A DNA stretch of 64,000 nt from Lathyrus oleraceus (lineage: Eukaryota; Streptophyta; Magnoliopsida; Fabales; Fabaceae), in NCBI RefSeq assembly GCF_024323335.1, contig NC_066579.1, positions 133,602,354-133,666,353 on the forward strand, in the 5' to 3' direction. Positions 1 through 11,542 of the stretch are shown here, piece after piece; positions within the stretch are counted from its first letter, which is position 1, and the number at the start of each line of letters is the position of its first letter. The position numbers and the translations under genes are program-made. The notes beneath the pieces are model-generated. The model made no database searches, was not told where the DNA came from, and saw only the letters and a program-made list of their open reading frames with translations.

Positions 1-203
1 GGGTTTCACAATTCTTGGAATTAGGTTAAACTGTTTTTCTTCCCCCTATGACTATGAATTTTCATTTTGTCATCATTGCAAAAAATTTATAAACCCACTT
101 CACTCACATTTTCACACTACGCGCACAATACTCTCGCACTTTCTTCTTTCAAACATAAAATAACCCTTTCTGCAACTGTTCTTCATCTTTTTCATCTTCT
201 TGA

Positions 204-2538
204 ATGGCTGCTCAACAACAAACGATTCAATAACAACTTTCTCCCAGTCGATCAATGGTTGATGAAAACAACCCCATCATGGAAGGAATACCAGAATTAA
301 CTCTACACACCCTTGTCAATGAGTTAATGGCGCTCTGCGAAACTATTGTAGACTTGAAGAACTTGAAAGACAACAATTTCGATTTCTCTGAACCCTGGAA
401 CTTCAAGGTTGGCAAACCTTCTTTGAGATACTAACTGGCTCTGTGTATCCAATTTTGGTGAAGTAGTTTTGGATGCATGCCACTACTGAAAAGGAAACAA
501 GTACTTCCTACGTCATGAATAGGAAGATTTTCATAACTAAAAAATCCATTGTTGATTTAATCTCTCATGATGGAAAAAGGAAAAAAAATTATAGTGCCAA
601 GATTAATGCTAAAAGAGAAGGCGTTATCGCTCCAGTCATCTTTAAAGCTGAAACCAACTTTGAGGACTATAAAAGTCTTAGTGTTAAGGATTTAACAAAC
701 AGCCTAAGTGTTTGGTTCAAAATAATTCTTGGTTGCTTTCATCACAAGCATAGCATCAACAATTTTAACTATGTCAACACTCGTAAAAAAATCATGTTGT
801 TCTTTCTGGAGAAGGGTCTCAAGCTGGGACTTTCCTCCATCTTGTTCAAGTTCATGAGGGATTCTATTAGAGAATCTAGAACTGGTGGATCTTTGAAGAA
901 GAATAAAAGAAAGTTCATCCCCAATGGAAGGCTGATTTTTGACATTCTCATTGAGAATGGTCTGGTAGATGACTTCTAGTCAGTGGATTGACCGATGAAC
1001 GTATGACCGATGCTGGTAAGGTATTCTGGGGGAAGAATATCAAGAGTATGGGTCTCATTTCTAGAATTATAAGGCCATCTTTCATTCTTTCTAAGGATGA
1101 TGTCTGTGGAATGAGAACTCTCGTAGGCAACTTTTCTATCTTTACTCAGATTGATCCTCCAGAGGTTCTTTTGTACTTTATGGCAAGCTGTCAGAAGGAT
1201 GGAATTGACCCAATGGTGGATCCCTTAAATCTACCTGAAACCTATCATGATGTTCACGGGAAGAGGAAGAAGGAGTTCAAAGGAGAAGGATCTTCAAGGC
1301 CTCAAAAGAAGAAGAAGAAAGTTGTTGTCTTTCTGGATGAAGACAAGGTGCCTCTCAGTGAGCTCCAGAAAGCCATGCTTCTGAAGGATAATTCTAGAGT
1401 TGTTCAACACTCTTCAAAAGCTTCTGACACTGCGTAAGGTAAGCTTCCTGCAGTTAGCACTCTAATTACTTCTGATTTTGTTATTTCCCAAAGGATCTTA
1501 CCAATCCAACCTCCTCCTACATCTCAACCCATTCCGGTCATTTCCAAAACCGCTGAAGCTAGACTCCCATTTTGTCTGAACCTATATTACTTCCACCACC
1601 TCCTAAATCAACCACTATAAAACCTGCTACAGAAACTCCTCTAATTTGTGAACCTTTGTCACAACACCAACAATAGATACCATCATCACCATCTCCTTCA
1701 CAGTTAAAATTTCACCCACTCCACCACCATGTGTTTCTGCTCCCCAACCAACAAATCCAAATTTTATAACTCCCAAAACATCCCCTTCAAGAGTTTCTGG
1801 CAGCCATGTGTCTAAAGGCACTCCTAAAGGTATATTCAATTACGAACTTGAACCAGTCCTCTCCGACCCTAAATCACCTTCCATCACTACTCCATCAGTT
1901 TTTGCTCCTGATTTTGATGAATAAAAAATTGACCTCACTGTTAGCTACCCTAAACCACCAAAAACCTCTCCCAACATTGGTAAGATTCTGAGGAAGTTTG
2001 AATCAGAATCCAGAAACCGTCTACATGAAGCAATTACAATCATTTATTTTTTAGCAAATCCGACTGTGAGTCATTCTGCTTGGGGAGTCTACATAAGATG
2101 GATAAATTCCAAGATCTCGGGGCTGAAGAATTTCGGATACAAAGTTTATGAAAGAACTCCCAGTTATGTCTTCTTGCTCTAGAAGTCAAGTAAGTTATTT
2201 TAGAAGTTATGGAAGAAGTTGATGTTCAAGAAGTTGTGGTCGTTTAGGATCCTATGGTTGGTTCTGGTCATCAGGATTGCATCATGGAAGAAGTTTTTGC
2301 TCAGATTGTTATTTCTGAAACTCAACAAGTTGGAGTTTCTGTTTCTCAATCTTCAGATGGAACTTCATCTGGACAAATTCCTATTGGACTTCTGAAGACC
2401 ATTGAGGAAATCAAGGATGATAATGCGTTGGTCAAAGAGCGTCTGAAAAAACAGGACTTGATGTTTCAACTTATTCTATCCAGACTTCCTTCGCTCCTCC
2501 TTAGAATCCCTAGCCTTTTTTTTATTTATTTTTACTAG
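204..2538 (+). pseudogene. envelope-like ORF of SIRE/Maximus, decayed
   Basis: The reading starts at an ATG at 204 (Met-Ala-Ala-Gln). It is broken by an early in-frame stop and several frameshifts. The longest open pieces are 473-979, 988-1437 and 2254-2538. A conserved patch near 1160-1250 (PPEVL..., DP.VDPLNLP) is shared with the shorter relic at 42489-42788. After it come a lysine-rich segment (about 1290-1320), a proline/serine-rich stretch (about 1440-1990) and a C-terminal region. I see no signal peptide or membrane anchor in the remaining pieces. The protein class is known as putative envelope-like because it sits where env sits in retroviruses. No function is established for it, and this copy cannot make a full product. 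Confidence 0.7.
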
Positions 2539-3383
2539 TTGTATCTTTTCTTCCTTTATGGATTATTAATGAAAATCTTTTTGTTTCTCTTTATTTATTT
2601 TATAATTTTTGTCTATGTCTTTTTGATTGATGACAAAAGGGGAGAAACTTAACGTATCTAAATGGAAGATTTGTGTTTATTTTGATACCTAAATTCCTTA
2701 TTAAGAACCCAAGCATGGAATAATGTTTTCTGCTAACAACAACTTCGAGAAGAATTTGTTAAATGCTTTACAGGATTATATTTCAAGAATCATAATGGTT
2801 ATAATCAAACATCAGAAGTTATCATGAAGTTTCAAGATCAGAATATAAGTTACCAATTTCTGATGAAATGTTCTTTTATCTGAGTCTGTACCACCTTCAT
2901 GCTAATGATTGAGAATCAGATTCAAGGAACTAATATTCATGTCTTGAACCTAGAACATTGAATACTTTGGCATCAAAGTTCTTTCTAAAAACCGTGGTAT
3001 TGGTATCCAGCTATAAAGAAGAGTTTCCTTTATAGTAATCATACTTGAAAGTCAAGATTCTTTAAATAACCATCTCTAAATCATCTTTAAAATAACTCAA
3101 TAAAGCTTCTGAAGTAAAACTTATCAGAATGTTGATGTTAACAAACCAGTGCTCTAGACAACATCAATCAACTTCTGAAGATAAACCAGATTCTAACTGA
3201 AAATTTACTCTGGTACTTCAAAAAGGTTAATCAAGATAGTGTTCTTTCATTCTGATTTTATCTTTATAGGATTATACATATCAGGGGGAGATTTGTGCTT
3301 TTGTAAGATGTATTCTTCAGTGATTACCCTGTATAAAACTGTTCATAAAAATGCATGTTTTATCATCATAAAAAGGGAGAGAT
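2539..3383 (+). other. 3' non-coding region and polypurine tract of the SIRE-type element
   Basis: No coding signal. The sequence aligns by eye with 42960-43841 of the second SIRE-type element. It contains many short TTCTGAA / CTTCAGAA words, which are typical of this family's 3' region. It ends in a purine-rich tract (3371-3382, AAAAGGGAGAGA) directly before the LTR, the expected plus-strand priming site. Confidence 0.6.
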
Positions 3384-4708
3384 TATTAGAACAATATTTG
3401 GTTTTACATCTATACCTTGAGTTTTGATGATAACAATATTTTATTTGTGTGAGAACAATTTTGGTATCCTAATGGTTTGTTATTGTGTAGCTTTAAAATC
3501 CAGTTCTGATTCTGAATATATAACATGCACCGTCATCAGTTTCTGAATAATGTGTTCCAAATCCACTTTTGCGCTAGCTATTAGAAGTTCTGAAAGATGT
3601 TCAATATTACTGCTGCAATGATCTTTCTGCATCTGTGCTGATTCACTCCTGAGAAGCTTCTGAGGATACACTATGTTGCTGCTTCAATGGTCTCTTAATT
3701 CATGCTTCTGGACGTGACTCTGATCACCAAACTTCTAAAGAATGGCAAGCTTATGAAGTTGTGTTATCAAGGTTCTGACTGAAGATTCTGAAGACTCTGA
3801 AGATTCTAAAGACACTGAAGATCTCAAGCAAAACTACTGACATTGTCAAGGTTCTGACAAAAGATTCTGAAGTTTCTGAATCCAACATTATGTTTCTTCA
3901 TTTCATGCTTCATCAACTTTCATCAGAAGCCAATGAACTTGAAGATAAGATCAAATGAGAACATGACCAAATAGTACATAGTACAAATTGAACATCCTTT
4001 CCATTGCCTGATTTCGTGGGTAAGGACAGTACTATATATTACACCTGTCACTGATTTTGTAGGCGAAGGACAATGCGTAGTATCACTCCTCTCCCATCCA
4101 ACAGTGAACATCCGCTCTATGAGATTTTCCCTTTTTACCCTCTAACGATCTTCTTCTTATGCTATATAAGTGAGACTTGGAGACTTTAAGAAAACCCCGG
4201 TGACACAATATTTTGACAAGTTTATTTTTTGTATGAAAAGCTATCAATTGTTTGTACACAGTTTTTATCTAAGTGTTTGTTATTCATTTGTGTAAAATCT
4301 GCTTGTATAAAAGCATCTTGTAACATATAAAATATTATTCAAACTGTTTGTTTGGTTCCTTGAGGAGGTTATCCTTGAGAAGACAACAAAGGTTGTTCCT
4401 TGTGAGTCCTTAAGGAGACTAGGGTATAGTTGGATCCTTGAGAAGACAAAGAAGGTTATTATTTGTGATTATTGTAATCTGTTGATTATAGTGGATTAAG
4501 TCCTTGTGTATAAGGCAAGATCGCTTTGGCGGGTGGTCTGGAGTACCTTTGAGTTTCAAGCGAACCAGGATAAAAATACTTGTGTTTTTATCTCTTTGTT
4601 AATTCCTTTCAAAATATTATGTGCCAAGAGGAAACATTATAAGTCATTTTAATTTATTAATTCCTTTCAAAATTATCATCAGAAAAATTCAATTTTATTT
4701 AGCTGAAA
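3384..4708 (+). repeat. SIRE/Maximus 3' LTR, truncated
   Basis: The LTR begins at TATTAGAAC, a mutated form of the TGTTAGAAC start seen at 43842. It runs about 1.33 kb, against about 1.37 kb for the two LTRs at 38913 and 43842, with which it aligns to about 4600. The last 100 bases differ from those LTRs and contain a 17-base direct repeat (4599-4615 and 4657-4673), so it may be a different subfamily. The terminal CA and the target duplication are missing at the junction with the Ogre element. Confidence 0.75.
4163..4169 (+). promoter_or_regulatory. TATA box of SIRE LTR
   Basis: TATATAA in the context GCTATATAAG, conserved at the same place in the two other LTR copies (39730 and 44657). This marks the likely U3/R region, with transcription expected to start roughly 30 bases downstream. 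Confidence 0.6.
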
Positions 4709-5158
4709 ATAAATAAGAGTAGAAACAATTGGATAAAAAGCTCAACTTAATTTAATAGGATGGTAGTCTGTAAATGACAAGACTCCATAGATCTTTATAA
4801 AAGTTGAAAAATGGTAATTTACATGGAAAAGGGCTATATTGAATACAATGATCACTACTCTCCCTACCCATTGTGCTCTTGGTTTGGGTCGAGAATGACG
4901 AATCAGAACCAAACGACTTGCTCAAAACTGCTCCAATGATTTGGACCAACTGAATGCAGTTTCTTTCTATAATCCCTAATTTTTGCCTAGATTTCCCCAA
5001 GGTGGGGTACTCAATCTACCGGGGTAAATTTCTGTTTTATGTCTCTAACTTTTGCCTGGATCGCCCTTTCAGGTTTTTAATCCACCGAGACGCTCATTTT
5101 TTCCTAAGTCGCCGTTTCGGGTTTTCAACTTAGCGAGTTGTTCTTTTCTTTCTTTTTT
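4709..5158 (-). other. Ogre 3' untranslated region
   Basis: This stretch follows the pol stop codon (TAA at 5161-5159). It has no coding content. It holds three loosely repeated blocks, at about 4980-5020, 5040-5095 and 5100-5145. Each contains a TTTTGCC or TTTTCCT word followed by tcgcc/gatt and a line reading like 'gggttttcaa'. The 3' LTR that should follow is missing. Confidence 0.55.
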
Positions 5159-6117
5159 TTAGGTGAAGTATTTCTTGATTGCATCGGTATTCACAGGACG
5201 AGTGAACTCTTCACCATCTATAGTTGTAAGAATCAAAGCAACTCCTAAAGAGGCTCTCTTAACAACATATGGGCCTTCGTAATTGGGAGTTCATTTTCCC
5301 ATAGCATCAGGTTTGAAGGATAGGATCTTCTTGAGCACGAGGCCACCTTTTCTAAACACATGAGGCCTGACCTTCTTATCAAATGCCTTCTTCATTCTCT
5401 GCTGATATAACTGACCATGACACATGGCAGCCAATCTCTTCTTCTCAATCAAATTCAACTAGTCATATCTGGTTTGGCACCATTCAGTTTCTGTCAACTT
5501 GGCTTCCATCAAGACACGCAATGATGGGATCCCAACCTCCAAGGGGAGCACAACTTCCATACCATAAACGAGAGAGAAAGGGGTTTCCCCCGTTGAAGTG
5601 CGGATGAATGTACGGTACCCATGTAAAGAGAATGGGAGCATCTCATGCCAATCCTTATATGTTACAACCATTTTCTGAATGATCTTCTTAATGTTCTTAT
5701 TTGCAGCTTCAACAACACCATTCATCTTTGGTCTATAAGGAGAAGAATTATGGTGTGCAATCTTAAAGTCTTTGCAAAGAACTTCCACCATATTATTGTT
5801 CAAATTTGATCCATTATCAGTAATGATCTTACTTGGCACACCATAACGACATATAATATGATTCTTGATAAACCTCATAATAACTTATTTGGTTACATTC
5901 GCATACGATGCCGCTTCAACCTACTTTGTGAAGTAGTCAATAGCCACCAGTGTCGGAGGAACATGAATTTTATCTGTATAAATTTGACACTTGTGGCATT
6001 TCCATTGTCTGCCAATAGTAACCTGCTCTCAACATTTTATTTGCCATAACATGTCCATTGGAATGAGTACCAAAGGAACCTTCATGGACTTGATTCATCA
6101 ACATGTCTGCTTCATGT
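5159..6117 (-). pseudogene. Ogre integrase, internally deleted
   Basis: The N-terminal zinc-binding part is visible at about 6110-6010 (VHEGSFGTH..., ML.AGYYW). A deletion with frameshift follows, after which IDYFTKW resumes near 5940. The stretch that normally carries the second zinc-binding pair and the first catalytic aspartate is mostly gone. From 5878 the core continues with ITDNGSN (second catalytic Asp), SPYRPKMNG and VEAANKN (catalytic Glu). The C-terminal domain then runs to the stop at 5159. Strand transfer could not occur without the first Asp. The frame changes at least twice. Confidence 0.85.
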
Positions 6118-6753
6118 CTATCCACGCATCTGAGCAAAACCATAGAAATTTCTCTTGTAGGGCACATCACCATTCATGTAGAAGTTGCCAGCTAATCTTC
6201 TCAAAAACTTCTTATCTTTCAAAGATGCCCCAGACGGGTAAATATGATGTTGGAGGAAACATTTGATATCAAAATACCATGGCTTCTCATCTTTAACTTC
6301 TTCAACATCAAACACATGAGTTAGCCTATCAAGACGCATCGCAGTCAAATAGGGAACTTCATTCCAAAATTTCACCACAATCATTGAAGCCAACATTGCA
6401 AGACCATCTGCCATCCGGTTTTCATCCCGAGGGATATGATGAAACTTAACCTTTGTAAAGAAAGTTGAAATCCTCCTCGCATAATTTCTATATGGTATCA
6501 AACCAGGTTGATTCGTCTCCCATTCAGCTATGATCTGATTCACAACCAAAGTCGAATCTCCATAGACATCGAGATATTTGATTTTGAGATTAATGGCCTC
6601 TTCAAGCCCCATAATGCAAGATTCATATTCATCCATATTGTTTGTACACTTGAAAGTCAACCTAGCTGTAAACGGAAAATGAGTGCCTTGAAGAGAAATA
6701 ATCTTTGCCCCAATGCCATTATCATAAGAATTAACAGCTCCATCAAATACCAT
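6118..6753 (-). pseudogene. Ogre second (archaeal-type) RNase H domain
   Basis: Open for 211 codons. It starts with VFDGAVN, the first catalytic Asp of the fold. It continues through a TNNMDEYE motif, where families usually have TNNMAEYE (catalytic Glu), then YGDS (third Asp) and HIPRDEN..AD (fourth acidic position). In Tat-lineage elements this extra RNase H lies between the retroviral-type RNase H and integrase, exactly as here. The C-terminal part (RRLAGNF...) links to integrase. The domain is open by itself, but it belongs to a broken polyprotein. Confidence 0.85.
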
Positions 6754-7467
6754 GCCCTAACGGGAACCAGGTTCTGGTCCTTCTTTAAGCAATGGTTCAT
6801 CACAATCTTTCATCTTCAAGTGTAAGATCTCTTCAACAGGAAAATCATATTGCACTGACTGATATTCTTCAACTGGTTGGTGAGCCAAATGGTCAGCCAA
6901 GACACTACCTTCAATCGCTTTTTGAGATTGGTATTCAATATCATACTCAAATAACAACATCTACCAATGGGCAATTCTCCCAGTAAAGGCAGGATTCTCA
7001 AAAATGTACTTGATTAGATCCATTTTAGATATCAACCAAGTAGTATGATTCAACATATACTGGCGCAGATGCTTAGCAGCCCAAGCCAATGCGCAACAAG
7101 TCTTTTCAAGCATAGAGTACCAAGTCTCACAGTCGGTGAATTTCTTACTGAGGTAGTAAATTGCATATTCTTTCTTTCCAAATTCATCTTGCTGACCAAG
7201 AACACAACCCATACTTTCTTCAAGCACAGTCAAATACATGATCAAAGGTCTTCTTTTAATAGGCGGAGATAGAATCAGAGGCTCAAGCAAATATTCTTTG
7301 ATACTATCAAAAGCATTCTGGCAATCTTCGGTCCAATCACAATACTGATCTTTACGAAGAAGCTTGAAACTAGGCGCACATGTGGCAGTCATATGCGATA
7401 TAAATCTTGAGATATAATTCAAGCGGTCGAGAAAACGTATGACTCGCTTCTCAATTTTGGGCGCAGG
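6754..7467 (-). pseudogene. Ogre RNase H (retroviral type) and RT connection, 3' half
   Basis: This resumes the polyprotein on the left side of the solo LTR. The connection domain starts with PAPKIEKRV and continues through NYISRF, the YLTVLEESMG..LGQ segment, YYLSKKFTDCE and the LEKTCCALAWA helix. These are characteristic of the RT-RH connection and RNase H of Ogre. A stop or frameshift near 6960 separates it from the piece leading to the second RNase H. Its 5' half is at 11847-12895. Confidence 0.85.
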
Positions 7468-10400
7468 TGTAGCACCTCAAATTTGCACCTCCCATTTGTA
7501 TATACATTTTATGGTTAGGTCATTAACATTGCATTGTCATTGCATAGTCCATTGCATCTAATCAGGCAGGACTGGTTAGGAGATTCACTTGTGCAAGGCA
7601 ACAAGAGCATTGTCCATGAGATCAAATCCCTAGGGTGGTTCCCATGAGTTCACATGATTCAAGGATCATCTTGAAGTGATTTGGCCAAGTGTTGAAGGCT
7701 CAGAATTCATCAGTCCATGTACAAATCATCTGAGGCCCACAAAAGTCAACAGAAGTCAACTGCACAGTCAACTATGGATTTGGAGGTGGGAAATGGTCAG
7801 TGATGCCTCATTCATGTGCAAACAAGTCTCATTTGACATCTCAAACATCAACATTGAAGAATTTGAAGTCAGATCAAGACTTTCCAAAAATAGCAGGTGA
7901 CCTGTAATCTGAACTTTCCAAAAATGGAAAGATTTTGGACCAACTTCAACTCAAGATTACATCATCAAGGAAGCTTCAAATGAATTTTTGTCCAACATGA
8001 AAGTTGAAGATCTTTCTCTCCCATTTCCAAAAAGTCCAAGATCATGGCAAAGTGTGGTTTAAACTTCAAATGGGCATAACTTTCAAACCAAAACTCCAAT
8101 TTGGGTGGTTCTTTTTGCACTTTGATCCTTGTAACATGTATTTTCCAAGCATACCATCACTTGACATGAATTTCATTTGCATTGGCATTGGTGCATTCAT
8201 GAAATTTTTGGAAGAAAGTTGCATAACTTCATGTTGCATGATCATGAGCATACCAAATCAATTTCAAACCTTGCATGGGATGTTTTTAAGTGGGTTTTGG
8301 GCCAGAACATGCACTGTTCACGTGCATGAGGGTGCATGGAGTGAAAACTTCATTTTTTGCACTTACACCACAAAATGGATTAAACTCTTTTGCATTGGTC
8401 CTAAACATTTCCTAAACATGATTAGCATAGAGTATAAGTGCTTAATCCTAACTGTTTCACATCATTAGCACATTTCAGATCTAGATTCAAGTAAATTCTC
8501 CAAATTTTTCTCTCACATTTTTTTTCCAAAATTCTTCAAACAAGAACACTTTTCATTGATCCTTTCATCATCATGAAGCATAATTGAGTAGAATTGGACG
8601 TGGAAGCAGAGGAAATCGTGGTTGTTTGAGCTATGTGTAAAGATTGAAGCATCCATGGCAGTTGAAGATTGAGCTTGTTTCTTGCATCATCGAGCTTCCA
8701 GTTCATCATCATTCATCTCACAAGCATCATAGGAGAAGATTTGAAGTGTGGCAAGGCTTGGAAGCACGTGGTTTCAATTATGTTCATCAAGAGGTTGGTT
8801 TTTCGACCTCTTTAATTCTCCAATTCATTATGCCTATTGTGTAGATCATTGAATGGTGGTAATTCTGGTACAAGTTTGGAGTGATTTGGTGCTATATTCA
8901 CAAAGATCCATGCATTTCAAGTTTGGATGTTGATTTTTGATTTCTTCGATCCGTGTGTATATTGATGTTTTTGCATGAACTATTGTTGGATTCTTGATGT
9001 ATGAAGCATGGCGAATTGATTGGTATAAGTTTTATTGGATTCTGGACGTTTTTAATTTTTCTGGAAATTCCAGATGAAGATCTTCATGATCTTCATCTTC
9101 CTCGCATGAAGTTCATATGTTTTTCCAGAATTGCTGGGGATTTTCCTACGGATTTAGCTACGAGTTCATAAGGATTACCTACGGATTTTCAAATGCCATG
9201 CATGCGCGCGTTTTAGGGTTTGATGATGAAACGGTGTTGTTTTGAGGATGGCGCGCTAGGTAGTTTTGAATGTTGCACCGGTTCGAACCTGGCTGGAGTC
9301 ATTTCCAAGCGCCTTGCATTTTTCTCACTATTTCCTTCATGTTTTCATGCTTGCTCCATTTCATTTTTTATTTCTTTCATGAACTTAAAAAATTCACCAT
9401 AATTTGAAAATTAATCCAAATGACCTCCAATTTTTTGCTTTGTACTCCTCATGTTGTCTAGTTTTTTATGAGTATAAATTGGAAAGTTGTGCCTAGCCTG
9501 AAAAATATTTTATCCTAAGGTGATTGCACATGTATACATATTTGACCTTGCCTTGGTTATCATGTTGTGAAATGCTTGTCTTTGGTCCAATGCTTCTGAA
9601 ATTTTGCATGTTGAAACCAGACACATTGCTTGACATTTTGGTGTTGATTTGGTATTTTTATCAATTGTCAATTTTGTTTTATGAATGTGCTAAGTTGGTG
9701 TGACAATTTGTGTTACACCTTGTGATGTTCAACTTGAATGATGTGTTTGCCATGCCAAATGATCTCTAATTGCCCTGATTTTTTGTGTGATACATGTTAT
9801 GAATGTTGAGATTGATCATGAATTTTGTTGGAATTATTTGAATCATTTCTGATTTAATTGAGATTTTTCATTCTGGTTGATCACATTTGAGCTTTGAAAT
9901 TGCCTTGAACTTCAATTGATCATGAAATGCATTTGGTTAATGACTTTGATGTGAGACCTTTTGGAATGTTTCAAGATGTGATTGAAGGTGATTCATGTTA
10001 AAATTCATGTTCTGTTTTGAATGTTTGGCCCTCTTTTGACCCTAGGCTTTGACCTAGTGGTTTGGACTCACTGTTTGGATTGTGGATTTCAGGTTCAAAG
10101 GCACATTGCCATGAATGGAGTGGCTCATTCATTTGAGTTTGACTAATTGGTTGATGATTGGCTAACCTTGTGTTGTTTTGTAGGTTGATGTTAGCTCATT
10201 TGAGTTTGCCTTGTGGCTTGCATATTGTGAACATTGTCTGTCTGTTTGCTATTGCCTATTGATTGTTTGTCTGTATAGTTGGACTGATTAGTTTAGATTT
10301 TTCACAGGTACCTAAGTTGCTTTGAGTTCTTTTGAACTTGCTTTTGCTTTGCTTGGTTGCTTAACCACTTAGGTATAATTTTTCTGACTGCATGTAGTCT

Positions 10401-10822
10401 GGAAGACCTGTCCTGTTATGTGGGCAGGCACCTGTCTGAAGCCCTCCTTAAGAGGCAATGCTTGTGAATGTTTACTTTTGTGCCAAGCAGGTAAAGACCT
10501 CTTAAGAGGCAATTGGCAGATAAAAGGGATGTGCAATCCATCCCCTGCTATTCAGTTGAGTCATTCATCCTGCTCACACCATTGTGTTGATGCATTGTGG
10601 ATAATAGCCCAAGATCATGTTGTGTCAGTCATCTGTGGAAAAGAGTTCCTACATTCTGAACTCCCACACTTTCATTTGTCTGAAGCTCTCCCAGGCCAGG
10701 GATAAGAGCTGTGAGGTCTTACCCTCACTTCCTATTTCATCTGCTTCACCCTAACTCTCAATGTTAGGGTTAAGAGCTAATTACACCCCATTCCAGTTGG
10801 CTTGTGTTTCACAGTCTAACCT

Positions 10823-10851
10823 TGTATAAGCCCAATTGTTTGTATATAGTG
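10823..10851 (+). promoter_or_regulatory. candidate TATA elements in the solo LTR
   Basis: TTGTATAAGCCC and TGTATATAGTG occur about 200 bases before the hairpin and tandem-repeat block. That is a plausible U3/R boundary for an LTR promoter. There is no second copy of this family in the window to support conservation. Confidence 0.25.
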
Positions 10852-11045
10852 TGTGTGCTTACTTTGTGTGCTTGTATGTATTTTCCTGTGCTGTTTAGGA
10901 TAGCTTGCTCACTGTGCAAGTTAGGATAGAAACCTTAACATAGGGATCGTATGCATGATAACTTCTAGGCTCGAGTCGTAGTCTCCCTAGTAGTTTGTGT
11001 CTCCCTTTGTATCTGGTTAGGATAGAAGTTCTTTCCCTTGTAGGG

Positions 11046-11542
11046 GAACTACGTCGCCCTGATCCTCATACCAGATGAGGTACGTAGGCAGGAGATAAGC
11101 TGATCTCTCCGGGCGCCCTTTTTCTTTTTCAATCCCTTTGTGTGTGTTTGGAGTCTGACATAAGCCCAGCGATTGATAGTTGGTTTCCTGTGTCTTGTTT
11201 GCTTGTTGGAGTCTGACATAAGTCCAGCGATTGGCAGTTGGTTTCCTGTGTGCGTTTGTTTGTTGGAGTCTGACGTAAGTCCAGCGATTGGCAGTCGGTT
11301 TCCTGTGTTTGTTTGTTTGTTTGGAGTCTGACGTAAGTCTAGCGATTGGCAATCGGTTTCCTGTGTTGGTTTTGTTTGGTGTGCGTTAGCCGAGCTACGA
11401 GTGCTCTGATTCTTCTCCGGTCAGAGAAGATACGTATGCATAGGAGGCGACATCCTAGCGAGCACGTTTCCCCTGCCCCGAACTACGTCGACTCTGATGT
11501 CTGTGTCTGACAGACTACGTAGGCCCAGGATGCGATATCCTG
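11046..11542 (+). repeat. Three copies of a two-hairpin motif in the solo LTR
   Basis: Units begin at 11046, about 11393 and 11480. Each reads GA(A/G)CTACG..., CTGAT, a first hairpin, TACGTA.GC, then a second hairpin. First stems: CCTCAT/ATGAGG (11064-11069 with 11075-11080), TCTTCTC/GAGAAGA (11411-11417 with 11424-11430) and GTCTGT/ACAGAC (11499-11504 with 11510-11515). Second stems: GGAGAT/ATCTCT with one wobble pair (11091-11096 with 11103-11108), TAGGA/TCCTA (11441-11445 with 11453-11457) and CAGGAT/ATCCTG (11526-11531 with 11537-11542). Stem sequences differ but pairing is kept. The role is unknown. Confidence 0.6.
11150..11380 (+). repeat. 57-58 bp tandem repeat, about four copies
   Basis: Units start with GGAGTCTGAC at about 11150, 11208, 11265 and 11323. 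Each continues with GTAAGTCCAGCGATTGGCAG-like sequence and a TTTCCTGTGT...TTTGTTTG tail. The spacing is 58, 57 and 58 bases. The array sits between the first and second hairpin units near the 3' end of the solo LTR. Short tandem arrays like this are common in Ogre-type LTRs and untranslated regions. Confidence 0.85.

Larger units (their letters stand above)
1..4708 (+). mobile_element. 3' part of a SIRE/Maximus Ty1-copia element
   Basis: The window opens inside this element. Sequence from base 1 aligns by eye with 42280-43841 of the second, better-bounded SIRE-type element at 38913-45206. It holds an envelope-like ORF relic, a 3' non-coding stretch, a purine-rich tract and one LTR. An additional envelope-like ORF downstream of pol is the hallmark of the SIRE/Maximus lineage. 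Pol lies outside the window. The right end stops about 20-40 bases short of where the LTR terminus is expected and abuts an Ogre element of opposite orientation, so it is truncated. The lineage is assigned from LTR and ORF resemblance, not from a search. Confidence 0.8.

Noticed and set aside
8004..8468. 154-codon ORF in the solo LTR
   Set aside because: No family resemblance; it lies in non-coding LTR sequence, and the frame is opened by composition only.
11017..11352. Minus-strand ORF with repeated peptide, and a possible CRISPR-like array
   Set aside because: The repeat is a contiguous 57-58 bp tandem array without spacers, in a plant LTR; the ORF is its shadow.
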